Source: Saprospiraceae bacterium | Lineage (GTDB): Bacteria > Bacteroidota > Bacteroidia > Chitinophagales > Saprospiraceae | Assembly (NCBI GenBank): GCA_016711125.1 | Contig: JADJTQ010000001.1 | Location: 1,302,001-1,366,000, forward strand | Reading direction: 5' to 3' | Length of the DNA stretch: 64,000 nucleotides | In this document: piece after piece, positions 1 to 7,059 of the stretch | Numbering within the stretch: the stretch's first letter is position 1 | Layout: every line of letters begins with the position of its first letter | Position numbers and translations under genes: made by a program | The notes under the pieces: generated by a model | The model's input: the letters and a program-made list of their open reading frames with translations, nothing else | What the model was told of the DNA's origin: nothing | Database searches by the model: none

Positions 1-1
1 G

Positions 2-498
2 GTACTGCGAATCTTCCGTTTGTTAAAATTGGTAAATATGATGAGGGCAGGTTCGACCATCACCCGCTCTTTAAATGCCAGCAAAGAAAAAATTGCCGTT
101 TTTCTAATTTTTATCGTGTTGCTGGTCACCATTATGGGCTCGGTACTTTATGTTGTAGAGAGTGGTAGTGGTTCAGGATTTACTAGTATACCCAGAAGTA
201 TTTATTGGGCTATCGTTACTGTAACGACCGTGGGATACGGAGATATCGCTCCCTTTACTTGGGTTGGACAAATGATTGCAGCCATGGTGATGATTACCGG
301 ATATGCGGTCATAGCAGTGCCTACTGGCATTGTTTCTGCTGAGTTTATTGCACAGAGAAAAAATCTGAGAGACTAAGTGTCGCATGTGATCGCTGTGGAA
401 AAAGGGATCACGACAAAAACGCAAGGTATTGCTGCCGATGTGGTTATCGCTTGATAGAAGTTGAAAAGAACCAATCAGGAAGCGTGGAAGAGGAGTGA
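2..498 (+). CDS. Voltage-gated potassium channel, 3' part, with C-terminal zinc ribbon (frameshifted)
   Basis: This is the end of an inner-membrane ion channel; the 5' part lies outside the window. Reading from base 2 gives an arginine/lysine-spaced S4-like voltage-sensor end (LRIFRLLKLV), a hydrophobic S5, the potassium selectivity filter TTVGYGD at about 224-244, and a hydrophobic S6. The frame stops at 374-376, but the next frame continues without a stop to 498 and encodes a CxxC...CxxC zinc ribbon (CDRCGKRDHD, then YCCRCGY). From memory of the family, Bacteroidota channels often end in such a ribbon, so I read this as one gene. A single missing A in the A-run at 358-363 would join the two parts. 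The alternative is a truly truncated channel. Family assignment is firm; the joined C-terminus is inference. Confidence 0.85.
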
Positions 499-520
499 GG
501 GCCAGAGAGGATTTCTAATT

Positions 521-610
521 TAACCACAAAGATTCTTTAAGACCAAATTTTTCTTCTGAAATTTTATCGATTAACCTGGGTTCCACCAAAAACGCACATC
601 TTTGTGGTTA
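521..610. repeat. 90-bp element with perfect 13-bp inverted ends
   Basis: The stretch begins TAACCACAAAGAT (521-533) and ends with its exact reverse complement (598-610). It fills the gap between the channel gene and the sigma factor gene. The spacing is 64 bp and the interior has no reading frame. It could be a small non-autonomous mobile element (the ends begin and finish with TA) or an intergenic hairpin; the sequence alone does not decide. Confidence 0.6.
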
Positions 611-626
611 GCTCGCCCGGTAAAAT

Positions 627-1223
627 ATGGTTTTTGTTAAAAACAGATCTTTAACTTTTCAATCACTTAGCGATCAAGAGTTGATTCATTTGATATTGGG
701 TGAGTCCGATCGAAATCATTGTCGTTTGATGCAGGAAGAACTTTACGAACGCTATGTCGACAAAGTTTATTTTAAATGCATCAGTATTGTCAAGGATGCA
801 CATCTAGCTCAGGATCTTACCCATGATATTCTTGTGAAAGTACTTATTCGATTACTAGACTTCAAGAGTACCTCACCGTTTTATGGTTGGGTCAGTGCTA
901 TTGCATACAACTCTTGCATGACCTTACTCAAACAACGTAGCCGCCATCGCACACTTGATTTGGATTCCGCGGATACCGATGTAACTGAAGAAAGTATCGA
1001 AAACGAAAATAGTGAACTTCGGGAAATGCAATTGGACCAACTGGAAAAAATCATGGAAGAACTCAATGAAAAAGATCGATTGATTCTTTTGATGCGATAT
1101 CAGGATGATATGTCAGTTGTCGAAATTGGTCAGATATTGGAACTCGGTGATAGTGCTGTGAAAATGCGTTTAAAAAGAAGCAGAGATCGATTGGCTGAAT
1201 TATTTAAATCATTAGGGGTATGA
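627..1223 (+). CDS. RNA polymerase sigma factor, ECF/sigma-70 family
   Basis: This is a 198-residue alternative sigma factor that would direct RNA polymerase to a specific promoter set. Region 2 is visible around residues 40-95, including a core-binding and -10-recognition helix (AHLAQDLTHDILVKVL). Region 4 with its helix-turn-helix is at about residues 140-195 (ELNEKDRLILLMRYQDD, then EIGQILELGDSAVKMRLKR). An acidic linker separates the two. The stop codon overlaps the start of the next small gene (ATGA), which implies translational coupling. No anti-sigma factor with a membrane segment is visible; the small downstream protein is the only candidate partner. The regulon cannot be read from the sequence. 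Confidence 0.92.
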   Translation: MVFVKNRSLTFQSLSDQELIHLILGESDRNHCRLMQEELYERYVDKVYFKCISIVKDAHLAQDLTHDILVKVLIRLLDFKSTSPFYGWVSAIAYNSCMTLLKQRSRHRTLDLDSADTDVTEESIENENSELREMQLDQLEKIMEELNEKDRLILLMRYQDDMSVVEIGQILELGDSAVKMRLKRSRDRLAELFKSLGV

Positions 1224-1480
1224 AAGACCATTTAAAGGAACATTCAGAAAGTCTTAGACAACACCTGACGCGTCAGTTTCAAAGTAGAGATCAAAAAAAG
1301 GCTCCATCTGAGGAACTCAAGAGTCAAGTGTTCCAAAGTATCGATCGTATCCAGCTATTGGCCGACATGTTTGAGCTGTTTACGGTAGATTTTGGCAATA
1401 TTGAACTGAAGATGATCGACACCATCAGTAAAGGGAACGATACTTCCGTGTCGACAGACGCCGACCCTGATGAAACGTAA
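1220..1480 (+). CDS. Small hypothetical protein coupled to the sigma factor
   Basis: This 86-residue protein starts at an ATG that overlaps the sigma factor stop codon by four bases. It is hydrophilic, rich in Gln, Lys, Asp and Glu, and has no signal peptide or membrane segment. The middle looks helical (residues about 35-65, QVFQSIDRIQLLADMFELF). I do not recognise a family. The overlap suggests it is made in step with the sigma factor, so a role in controlling or assisting it is a reasonable inference, but no anti-sigma domain (zinc-binding HxxxCxxC or a membrane anchor) is present. Confidence 0.7.
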   Translation: MKDHLKEHSESLRQHLTRQFQSRDQKKAPSEELKSQVFQSIDRIQLLADMFELFTVDFGNIELKMIDTISKGNDTSVSTDADPDET

Positions 1481-1487
1481 TTAGTAT

Positions 1488-1495
1488 TAACTTTG
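1488..1495 (+). promoter_or_regulatory. Bacteroidota-type -7 element upstream of corA
   Basis: TAACTTTG fits the TAnnTTTG -7 consensus of Bacteroidota and lies 62 bp before the corA start. I see no clear TTTG -33 box at the expected distance, so this is a half-site only. Confidence 0.4.
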
Positions 1496-1557
1496 GAAGG
1501 AGAAATAAATCGAATAATTCGGATCAACCCGCATATAGGTATAATGACTACCCCAAA

Positions 1558-2625
1558 ATGAAAACAAGAAAGAAAGAACCGCCTCACAAGAAAAAATCCA
1601 AGCTCGGATTACCCCCTGGATCACTCGTGTTTACAGGCAAGCAAAAACTCGAAGATCCATTTGTGACAGTAAGCCAATATAACGTAGAGGAATACCGTAC
1701 CACTCCATTTCAAAAGGATTTGCCTGCCGTAGATCCGCAGTATGTGACCTGGATTGATGTCCGTGGTATTCATGATTCCGAACTCATCGAGAAGATTGGT
1801 CGTACTTATAACATTCATCCATTGGTGCTTGAAGATATCATGGATGTACAGCAAAGACCAAAATATGAAGAATATGAATCGGGCTTCTACATTACTTTGA
1901 GAAACTACAAATATGACGGTGAGTTGAGAACAATTATTCCAGAGCAAATATCGATCTATGCCGGGCGCAATTTCGTTTTTTCTTTTCAAGAAGACCAAGA
2001 AGAACTTTTTGCAGAAGTAATAACCAGACTTGATTTGGGGAGGGGTAAATTGCGTGCACGGCCTGCCGACTATTTGGTGTATGCATTGTTAGATCGTATT
2101 GTCGATGGATACTTTTTGGTACTCGATCAAATAGGTGAAACAATTGAAGAATTGGAAGAAGAAATCCTAACCGATGTGACTCGTCAGACCAAAGGTAAGA
2201 TCCATGATTTAAAGAGAGAACTACTCACCCTGCGTCGGTCACTTTCCTCTCTACGTGAAGCAATGAGCCTGTTTATCAAAAGCGATAGTGAATTTGTCGA
2301 TGATAATACCGGTATTTTCTTACGTGACCTCTATGATCATTGTATGCAGGCGTTTGATATTCTGGAGACCTCACGCGATAATCTCACTAGTTTGCAGGAT
2401 CTATACATTAGCGAGTTGGGATTCAAATCAAACGCTGTCATGCAAGTGCTCACCGTCGTAGCGACGATCTTCATACCGCTTACTTTTTTAGTGGGAGTAT
2501 ACGGTATGAATTTTGATTATTTTCCTGAGCTACACTATCGATACAGCTATTTTGTATTATGGGTGCTCATGATCATTGTAGCTTTGATTATGTTAAGGTA
2601 TTTTCAGCGAAAAAAATGGTTATAG
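1558..2625 (+). CDS. corA: CorA family magnesium/cobalt transporter
   Basis: This is a 355-residue inner-membrane divalent cation channel that takes up Mg2+ (and can take Co2+ or Ni2+). The long N-terminal cytoplasmic funnel domain runs to about residue 285, with the long helices typical of the family (QIGETIEELEEEILTDVTRQ). Two membrane helices sit at the C-terminus. The signature GMN motif is present at the end of the first one (YGMNF, residues 315-319), and the protein ends in a basic tail (RKKWL), both characteristic. Length fits the family. It is preceded by the sigma-factor pair and followed by dedA with a 195-bp gap, so it is probably transcribed alone. Confidence 0.95.
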   Translation: MKTRKKEPPHKKKSKLGLPPGSLVFTGKQKLEDPFVTVSQYNVEEYRTTPFQKDLPAVDPQYVTWIDVRGIHDSELIEKIGRTYNIHPLVLEDIMDVQQRPKYEEYESGFYITLRNYKYDGELRTIIPEQISIYAGRNFVFSFQEDQEELFAEVITRLDLGRGKLRARPADYLVYALLDRIVDGYFLVLDQIGETIEELEEEILTDVTRQTKGKIHDLKRELLTLRRSLSSLREAMSLFIKSDSEFVDDNTGIFLRDLYDHCMQAFDILETSRDNLTSLQDLYISELGFKSNAVMQVLTVVATIFIPLTFLVGVYGMNFDYFPELHYRYSYFVLWVLMIIVALIMLRYFQRKKWL

Positions 2626-2820
2626 ATCAAGAAATAATATGGGTCCACTTCACAATGATAAAAAAGTAGGGAATCGACACCTTTGCTTCCCAAGTCCCCG
2701 TTTCATCGATGAGGCGTGGTCGATACCAAACTATGGAATGCAGTATCCAAGAATAAATGGTGATGAAAGACTGGTGCAAGTTTTTCAAACTCAACGACGT
2801 CTTCTTGTTACATTTGACTA

Positions 2821-3450
2821 ATGTGGAACCGTGTCCTTGAAATCATTCTGACCACTGATGACGCTTTGCTGCATCTGGTGCAGGAATATGGTTTACTCAC
2901 CTACATGATCTTGTTTGTAATAGTCTATGCAGAAACAGGATTATTATTTTTCCCTTTTCTACCGGGTGACGGACTGCTATTTTCGATTGGCGTAGTCAGT
3001 GGTTTGGGGCATCTTGATCCATATGTACTCATTCTTCTGATAATCACAGCAGCCTATCTCGGCAATATGACCAGCTATTCTTTTGGGCGATATAGTGCCA
3101 GGTACTTCACTTATGTTCGCAGTCCAAGATGGCAGTCTCGCATGGAAAGTGCACACAATTTTTATAGAGATTATGGCGGCAATGCGGTTCTATTGGCCAG
3201 GTTTTTTCCTATTCTGCGTACCTATGTACCTTTTGTAGCGGGAGTTGCAGCGATGGAGATAAGTACCTTTTCCAAAAACAGTCTTCTGGGGGCAGCTCTC
3301 TGGGTTTTAGTTTTTCTCTTGGCAGGTTATTTTCTGGGTGAAATTCCCTGGGTTCAGAATAACTATGGATTGATATTTCTTTCACTAATTGTACTGACTC
3401 TGATGCCCTTCCCGATCCAATACTTGCGCAATAAATGGAAGAAAAGATAG
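2821..3450 (+). CDS. DedA family membrane protein
   Basis: This 209-residue integral membrane protein belongs to the DedA/VTT family, now linked to lipid scrambling such as undecaprenyl-phosphate recycling. Visible features are a PFLPGDGLLF motif near residue 43, a GNMTSYSFGRY segment (about residues 80-90), and the conserved ARFFPILRTYVPFVAGVAAM stretch in the middle, with further hydrophobic helices up to the basic C-terminus (RNKWKKR). Length and motifs match the family. Which phospholipid it moves cannot be told from sequence. A -7-like TACATTTG lies only 5 bp before the ATG. Confidence 0.9.
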   Translation: MWNRVLEIILTTDDALLHLVQEYGLLTYMILFVIVYAETGLLFFPFLPGDGLLFSIGVVSGLGHLDPYVLILLIITAAYLGNMTSYSFGRYSARYFTYVRSPRWQSRMESAHNFYRDYGGNAVLLARFFPILRTYVPFVAGVAAMEISTFSKNSLLGAALWVLVFLLAGYFLGEIPWVQNNYGLIFLSLIVLTLMPFPIQYLRNKWKKR

Positions 3451-3533
3451 GCCTCCAAGCCGGCAGGAGATTAATTAAAAATAATGACCATTTTCATGGC
3501 ATCTCTTTGATAAAAGTCTTAACTTGACATTAA

Positions 3534-3728
3534 ACAAAACAACCAGTCGACTTCCATAAACTGGAAACTGACGAACTCCATTTTCGCGTATTTGAATTTC
3601 AAGCGTATAAGCCGAACATTACTCGTGCAGAAGTTGTTTATTTATTGGAAGCAAAAATGATTGATCATGAAAAATTATCAAAAAGACTACAACCGCTTGA
3701 TGAGACTAATGAAGGAGTTGGAGCATGA
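3534..3728 (+). other. Open frame without start codon, possible gene remnant
   Basis: Between dedA and the next gene a 64-codon frame runs from just after a stop to 3728 and overlaps the start of the CMD gene in another frame. It has no upstream ATG. The translation looks protein-like in composition (for example ELHFRVFEFQAYKPNITRAE, then VVYLLEAK), but I recognise no family. It may be the tail of a decayed or frameshifted gene. Low confidence. Confidence 0.25.
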
Positions 3729-4041
3729 TATGCCGGAAACGATGTCTGGCTATCACAAGATGAAACGGAACCATTCGATGGACGGAGCATTGACTGCAAA
3801 ATCAAAAGAAATGATCGCTTTAGGGATTTCTCTGGCTTCTAAAAGTGAAGCTTGCATCAATACTCATTTGCATCATGTTTTGGAAATGGGAGCTTCCAGA
3901 AGTGAAATACTTGAGGTTTTATCTGTGGCTGTGATGATGGGTGGTGGTCCAGTACTCATCTATGCCGCACTGGTACTGGAAGCGTTAGATCAATTGCAAG
4001 AAGTAAAACAACCGGCTCGATTGTATGAGCACACCAGCTGA
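3667..4041 (+). CDS. Carboxymuconolactone decarboxylase (AhpD-like) family protein
   Basis: This is a small helical protein of about 124 residues from the CMD/AhpD family, whose members act as alkylhydroperoxidases or lactone decarboxylases. The conserved core is recognisable: AKSKEMIALGISLA, then SEACINTHLHHVLEMGAS. The usual CxxC redox pair is incomplete: the first cysteine is a serine (S-E-A-C), so a classic AhpD disulphide mechanism is unlikely; the second Cys and the histidine are kept. I chose the ATG at 3667 rather than the TTG six bases upstream. The precise reaction is unknown. Confidence 0.8.
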   Translation: MKNYQKDYNRLMRLMKELEHDMPETMSGYHKMKRNHSMDGALTAKSKEMIALGISLASKSEACINTHLHHVLEMGASRSEILEVLSVAVMMGGGPVLIYAALVLEALDQLQEVKQPARLYEHTS

Positions 4042-4646
4042 GCCGAACCATCGTGTCAATCATGACCTTTGCTAAATCTCAATTTGCCGAGGCCATGTAC
4101 CGAGGTATTTTAGTCTGAAAGGAAATATGGGATATCGTCGGAGATGGTAGTAGAAAGCAGGAGGCTAATGTATTTCCAATTCAGTGTGAGTTTAATGGAA
4201 AGAGGACGTGAAATGCAACCGGAGTGTTGATCTTTTAAAGGAAGGCATGTTTTAATTTGACAGGAAGATATGAGCAAAAGCAAAGGATTAGAATCTTGAT
4301 CCATTTTGTAATTTAGATTAGTCTGCAAAATCAGTCATTTCTTTTCGAAATTGCCTATAAAACATCAGACCTGCCACAAAGGTCTAAAAATGGTGCTGAA
4401 AAACCTTGAAAACAATGGTTCCGAGCACCTCAAAGGGTTACTAAAATGTCGACCTATATGACAGCAAAGTCCTTTGTTTGAAGCGATGAAGGATATTTAC
4501 TTCCGGAATTGCTTTTGTCATCGCGAGGGATTACGCGCAGCTTCAGAAACTGGCATTTTCACCAATCCTATTTTCTGGGATCAGAGATTTCTTCTTCCTT
4601 GGGATAGGATCTCGTAACCCTGTGCAAGAGAAATTAGTCAGAAATC
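4042..4646. other. 605-bp region with no gene
   Basis: Between the convergent CMD gene and the hypothetical gene that ends at 4647, I see no reading frame with protein-like composition on either strand, no RNA gene and no strong repeat. Only short open frames occur, such as a 72-codon one on the minus strand, which looks like noise. Confidence 0.5.
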
Positions 4647-5117
4647 TTAGAGAATCTGAATTGGATAGACGTTAGTCAATTCATGAAAAATGTTCATCTT
4701 CAAATTACCGTATTCATTAGAAAAGTGCTGGATCCTATACTTTATTTGACGGGTTTTAACATCCGTATTAATGATGTAACGCTGTAAAAGATCAAGGTTT
4801 TGCTGCATTTCTAAAATCTCAATTTCTAAATCTTTTAATTCGTTTTGCAGCAAGCCTGTGAGTTTTTTATGCAGATTGTCTAGTTGCTCGTGACTTGAAC
4901 CTTGACCATGTAGCGACAGGGTGATCAAACGGTCTATTAGCCGGCCTTCTTTTTTCCATTTGTCTAGAATGTCCAGCCACTTATGAAAGGATCGTATCCA
5001 CAGATTTACGACGGTAGCCGGGTTACTCTTCTTAAATTCAAGAGGATTTGCATGCTCTTGTATTTTACTTGGGGAGAGTAGGGCGGTAGCTACTTTTTCT
5101 TCCTTTACATTAATCAT
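4647..5117 (-). CDS. Hypothetical cytoplasmic protein with helical coiled-coil region
   Basis: This 156-residue protein is not recognised. It is charged, has no signal peptide or membrane helix, and its second half reads as long amphipathic helices with heptad-like leucines (about residues 78-135, with the segments LHKKLTGLLQNELKDLEIEI and LEMQQNLDLLQRYI). It is transcribed divergently from glucokinase across a 440-bp gap that carries repeated TTGGTC half-sites. It could be a structural or regulatory protein; no catalytic motif is visible. Confidence 0.6.
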   Translation of the reverse strand: MINVKEEKVATALLSPSKIQEHANPLEFKKSNPATVVNLWIRSFHKWLDILDKWKKEGRLIDRLITLSLHGQGSSHEQLDNLHKKLTGLLQNELKDLEIEILEMQQNLDLLQRYIINTDVKTRQIKYRIQHFSNEYGNLKMNIFHELTNVYPIQIL

Positions 5118-5276
5118 TTGATGCTAGTTAGTTAGGTTAATGAATACAAATCCACAACTTCATGAGGTAAAGAAAATTTTGAGCCCGTCGTCTTGTTTCT
5201 TAACGATAGAGAAAAGTCGGTTGGTATAAGGATTGGCTCCCTTTAACATTTAATTTCAAAAATAAGTGAAAGTTTG

Positions 5277-5328
5277 GACCAATGTTGATGATATTGGTCA
5301 TGGCCGAGTCTTATTTTGGTCACGACCA
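5277..5328. promoter_or_regulatory. Cluster of four TTGGTC half-sites, possible operator
   Basis: GACCAAT (5277-5283) and ATTGGTC (5293-5299) form a perfect 7-bp inverted repeat with a 9-bp spacer. A second palindrome, TGGTCACGACCA, lies at 5317-5328. The four half-sites sit in the 440-bp divergent gap between the hypothetical gene ending its 5' side at 5117 and glucokinase at 5558. The arrangement looks like a binding site for a dimeric regulator; which one is unknown. The rest of the gap holds nothing I recognise. Confidence 0.45.
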
Positions 5329-5535
5329 GGTTTACAATTTATTGGTTTGAACATGATAAGTACAATGAATTCAATGAGGGCCTGAATGAATCATTCAGCT
5401 CGTTTGATAAACGATCATTTTAGATTCTGCAATTGAGAGCCACTAAGTACCAGCAATGAGGCATCTTAAGCCCATAGGTAAGGCTCCGGACAAAGCACGA
5501 TGTTGCTCTAATCATTCTCAAAAAATTCGCATCTT

Positions 5536-5543
5536 TACTTTTG
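5536..5543 (+). promoter_or_regulatory. -7 element upstream of glucokinase
   Basis: TACTTTTG fits the TAnnTTTG consensus and lies 14 bp before the ATG at 5558. If it is used, transcription starts inside the longer possible reading frame that begins at 5456, which supports the shorter glucokinase start. No -33 box is evident. Confidence 0.4.
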
Positions 5544-5557
5544 ATAAAAACAACATA

Positions 5558-6589
5558 ATGATCCCAATTGTTTATCAGGAGTTTGGGTTTAAAGGGAAGC
5601 CTATACAGGTGCTGGCTGGTGATATTGGCGGCACTAAGACTCATTTGGCCTTGTATCACTATTCAGAAGATGCTTTCGACCTGGTTCATGAAAAGACCTA
5701 TTCCTCTAGAATTCATGATTCTTTTACTGCTATGGTTCAGGACTTTGTCGGTCCGAATAAACCGGATTGTATAAGTGTGGGAGTAGCTGGTCCTGTCATG
5801 GGTGATTTCGTAAAAATTACCAATCTTTCCTGGTCTATCGATGCAAGAAAATGTGCCAGGGAAACCGGCATTGAAAAGGTTTATCTGATTAATGATTTGG
5901 TTGCCAATATTTATGGATTGGCTACCCTGAGGGATGAAGATTTCATTGTCTTTCATGAAGGAGTTCCCGGCTTGATGGGAAATGCTGCTATGATTTCTCC
6001 AGGGACTGGTCTAGGAGAAGCAGGTATGTTTTGGGATGGGCACTATTTTCACCCTTTTGCCACAGAGGGTGGTCATGCTGACTACGCTCCTGAAACCGCA
6101 GAGGATATCGCCCTGCTGCTATTTTTGCAAAAAATTCATGGTCATGTGAGTTGGGAGCGAGTGGTGTCTGGTATGGGAATTCATGAGATTTTTCAATTTT
6201 TGTGTCAGTATCGCAACTATACCCCCGATTCTTCCATCCGGGAAGCACTTGAGAATGGCGATCCAGCTGCCGTCATTTCGAAGGGATCCAAACAAGGGGA
6301 CCCGATCTGCCACGAAACGATGCAGATGTTTTGGCGTAACCTGGCCAATGAGGCTGCAAACATTGCCATGAAATACAATGGTTTTGGTGGTGTATTTATT
6401 GGTGGTGGTATTGTACCTAAAAATCTGGATGTCCTGAAGAAAAGTGATTTTCTACATTATTTTCTTGAAGCAGGAAGGATGAAAGCCCTCCTGGAAAAAG
6501 TCCCTGTAAAAATTGTGTTGAATGACCGTGCGGCACTCAGAGGTGCTTCGTTTTATGGAGCAATACGATATCGTCTAGAGCATAGCTAG
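5558..6589 (+). CDS. glk: Glucokinase (Glk family)
   Basis: This cytoplasmic enzyme phosphorylates glucose to glucose 6-phosphate with ATP. It is about 343 residues from the ATG at 5558, close to family length. The phosphate-binding loop GDIGGTKT is at residues 21-28, the catalytic INDLVANIYGL region is at about 110-120, and the glucose-binding stretch GTGLGEAGMF followed by FATEGGHADYAP is characteristic of the bacterial Glk family (not the ROK family). A second glycine-rich loop (GGVFIGGGIVPKN) follows. The upstream in-frame extension to 5456 (34 codons) reads like non-coding sequence and contains a promoter element, so I reject it. Confidence 0.93.
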   Translation: MIPIVYQEFGFKGKPIQVLAGDIGGTKTHLALYHYSEDAFDLVHEKTYSSRIHDSFTAMVQDFVGPNKPDCISVGVAGPVMGDFVKITNLSWSIDARKCARETGIEKVYLINDLVANIYGLATLRDEDFIVFHEGVPGLMGNAAMISPGTGLGEAGMFWDGHYFHPFATEGGHADYAPETAEDIALLLFLQKIHGHVSWERVVSGMGIHEIFQFLCQYRNYTPDSSIREALENGDPAAVISKGSKQGDPICHETMQMFWRNLANEAANIAMKYNGFGGVFIGGGIVPKNLDVLKKSDFLHYFLEAGRMKALLEKVPVKIVLNDRAALRGASFYGAIRYRLEHS

Positions 6590-6613
6590 CAGAGCTGGCA
6601 AATGTTGCTGAAA

Positions 6614-6854
6614 CGGCGAAATAGATCTGGCACTATCTTTTCTACACTTCTTTCTTATTAAAAAGAGATTAGGGACTCCCAAGTCCGTAGGGATTGGAAA
6701 GCCCGGTTAGGTAGCGGTGGGAAACATTGATCCTTATAAAATAAAAATAAGTCGGCGGAATAGATCCGCCGCTACAAATGATTCTAAATTCCAAATTCCA
6801 ATTTTTAAACCTTCCAAAGCAAATACGGTTCCGTCGGAATATATCCGCTGTTAC
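6614..6854. repeat. REP-like dispersed palindromic repeats, cluster 1
   Basis: Three related units share a core like CGGAATAGATCCGCCGCTAC: 6614-6636, 6751-6775 and 6833-6854. The middle unit pairs with GTAGCGGTGG at 6711-6720, giving a 10-bp inverted repeat (nine matches) that spans 6711-6775. Further copies occur at 10225-10254 and 10280-10302. They lie in the gap after glucokinase and hold no gene. Such elements resemble REP/BIME sequences in form; their role here is unknown. Confidence 0.6.
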
Positions 6855-6980
6855 CATTATTACCTTCTTATCTGAGGTTCCACTTTTTCATTCTTTTCAA
6901 TCTTCCACTGAAGCGGACTTCCGGCCAAAAGGCGTCACCCCTTGCTCAGCACATTAGCTTGTCCTCTGGCACAACACCTT

Positions 6981-7052
6981 ACATCCGACTTACCTCGCCC
7001 ACCGAAGCTTTATGCGAAGGAGGGCGACACCCGACTACCCGACATCCGACTT
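6981..7052. repeat. Degenerate heptamer repeat with hairpin
   Basis: Short units of the type ATCCGACT and ACCCGAC recur at 6981-6990 and 7028-7052. Between them is an imperfect hairpin with outer arms TCGCCC (6995-7000 region) and GGGCGA (7022 region). The block lies directly behind the 3' end of the GMC oxidoreductase gene and is related to the heptamer arrays at 10308, 18435 and 39640. Confidence 0.45.
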
Positions 7053-7059
7053 GGTCTCC

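Noticed and set aside
2639..2821. 60-codon frame between corA and dedA ending in a TAATG overlap with dedA
   Set aside because: No homology-like pattern, no signal or helix, and its composition is not protein-like; the overlap may be chance and a promoter-like TACATTTG lies inside its end.
5456..5557. Longer N-terminus for glucokinase
   Set aside because: The 34 extra codons are Arg/Lys/Cys rich without family similarity and contain a likely -7 element.
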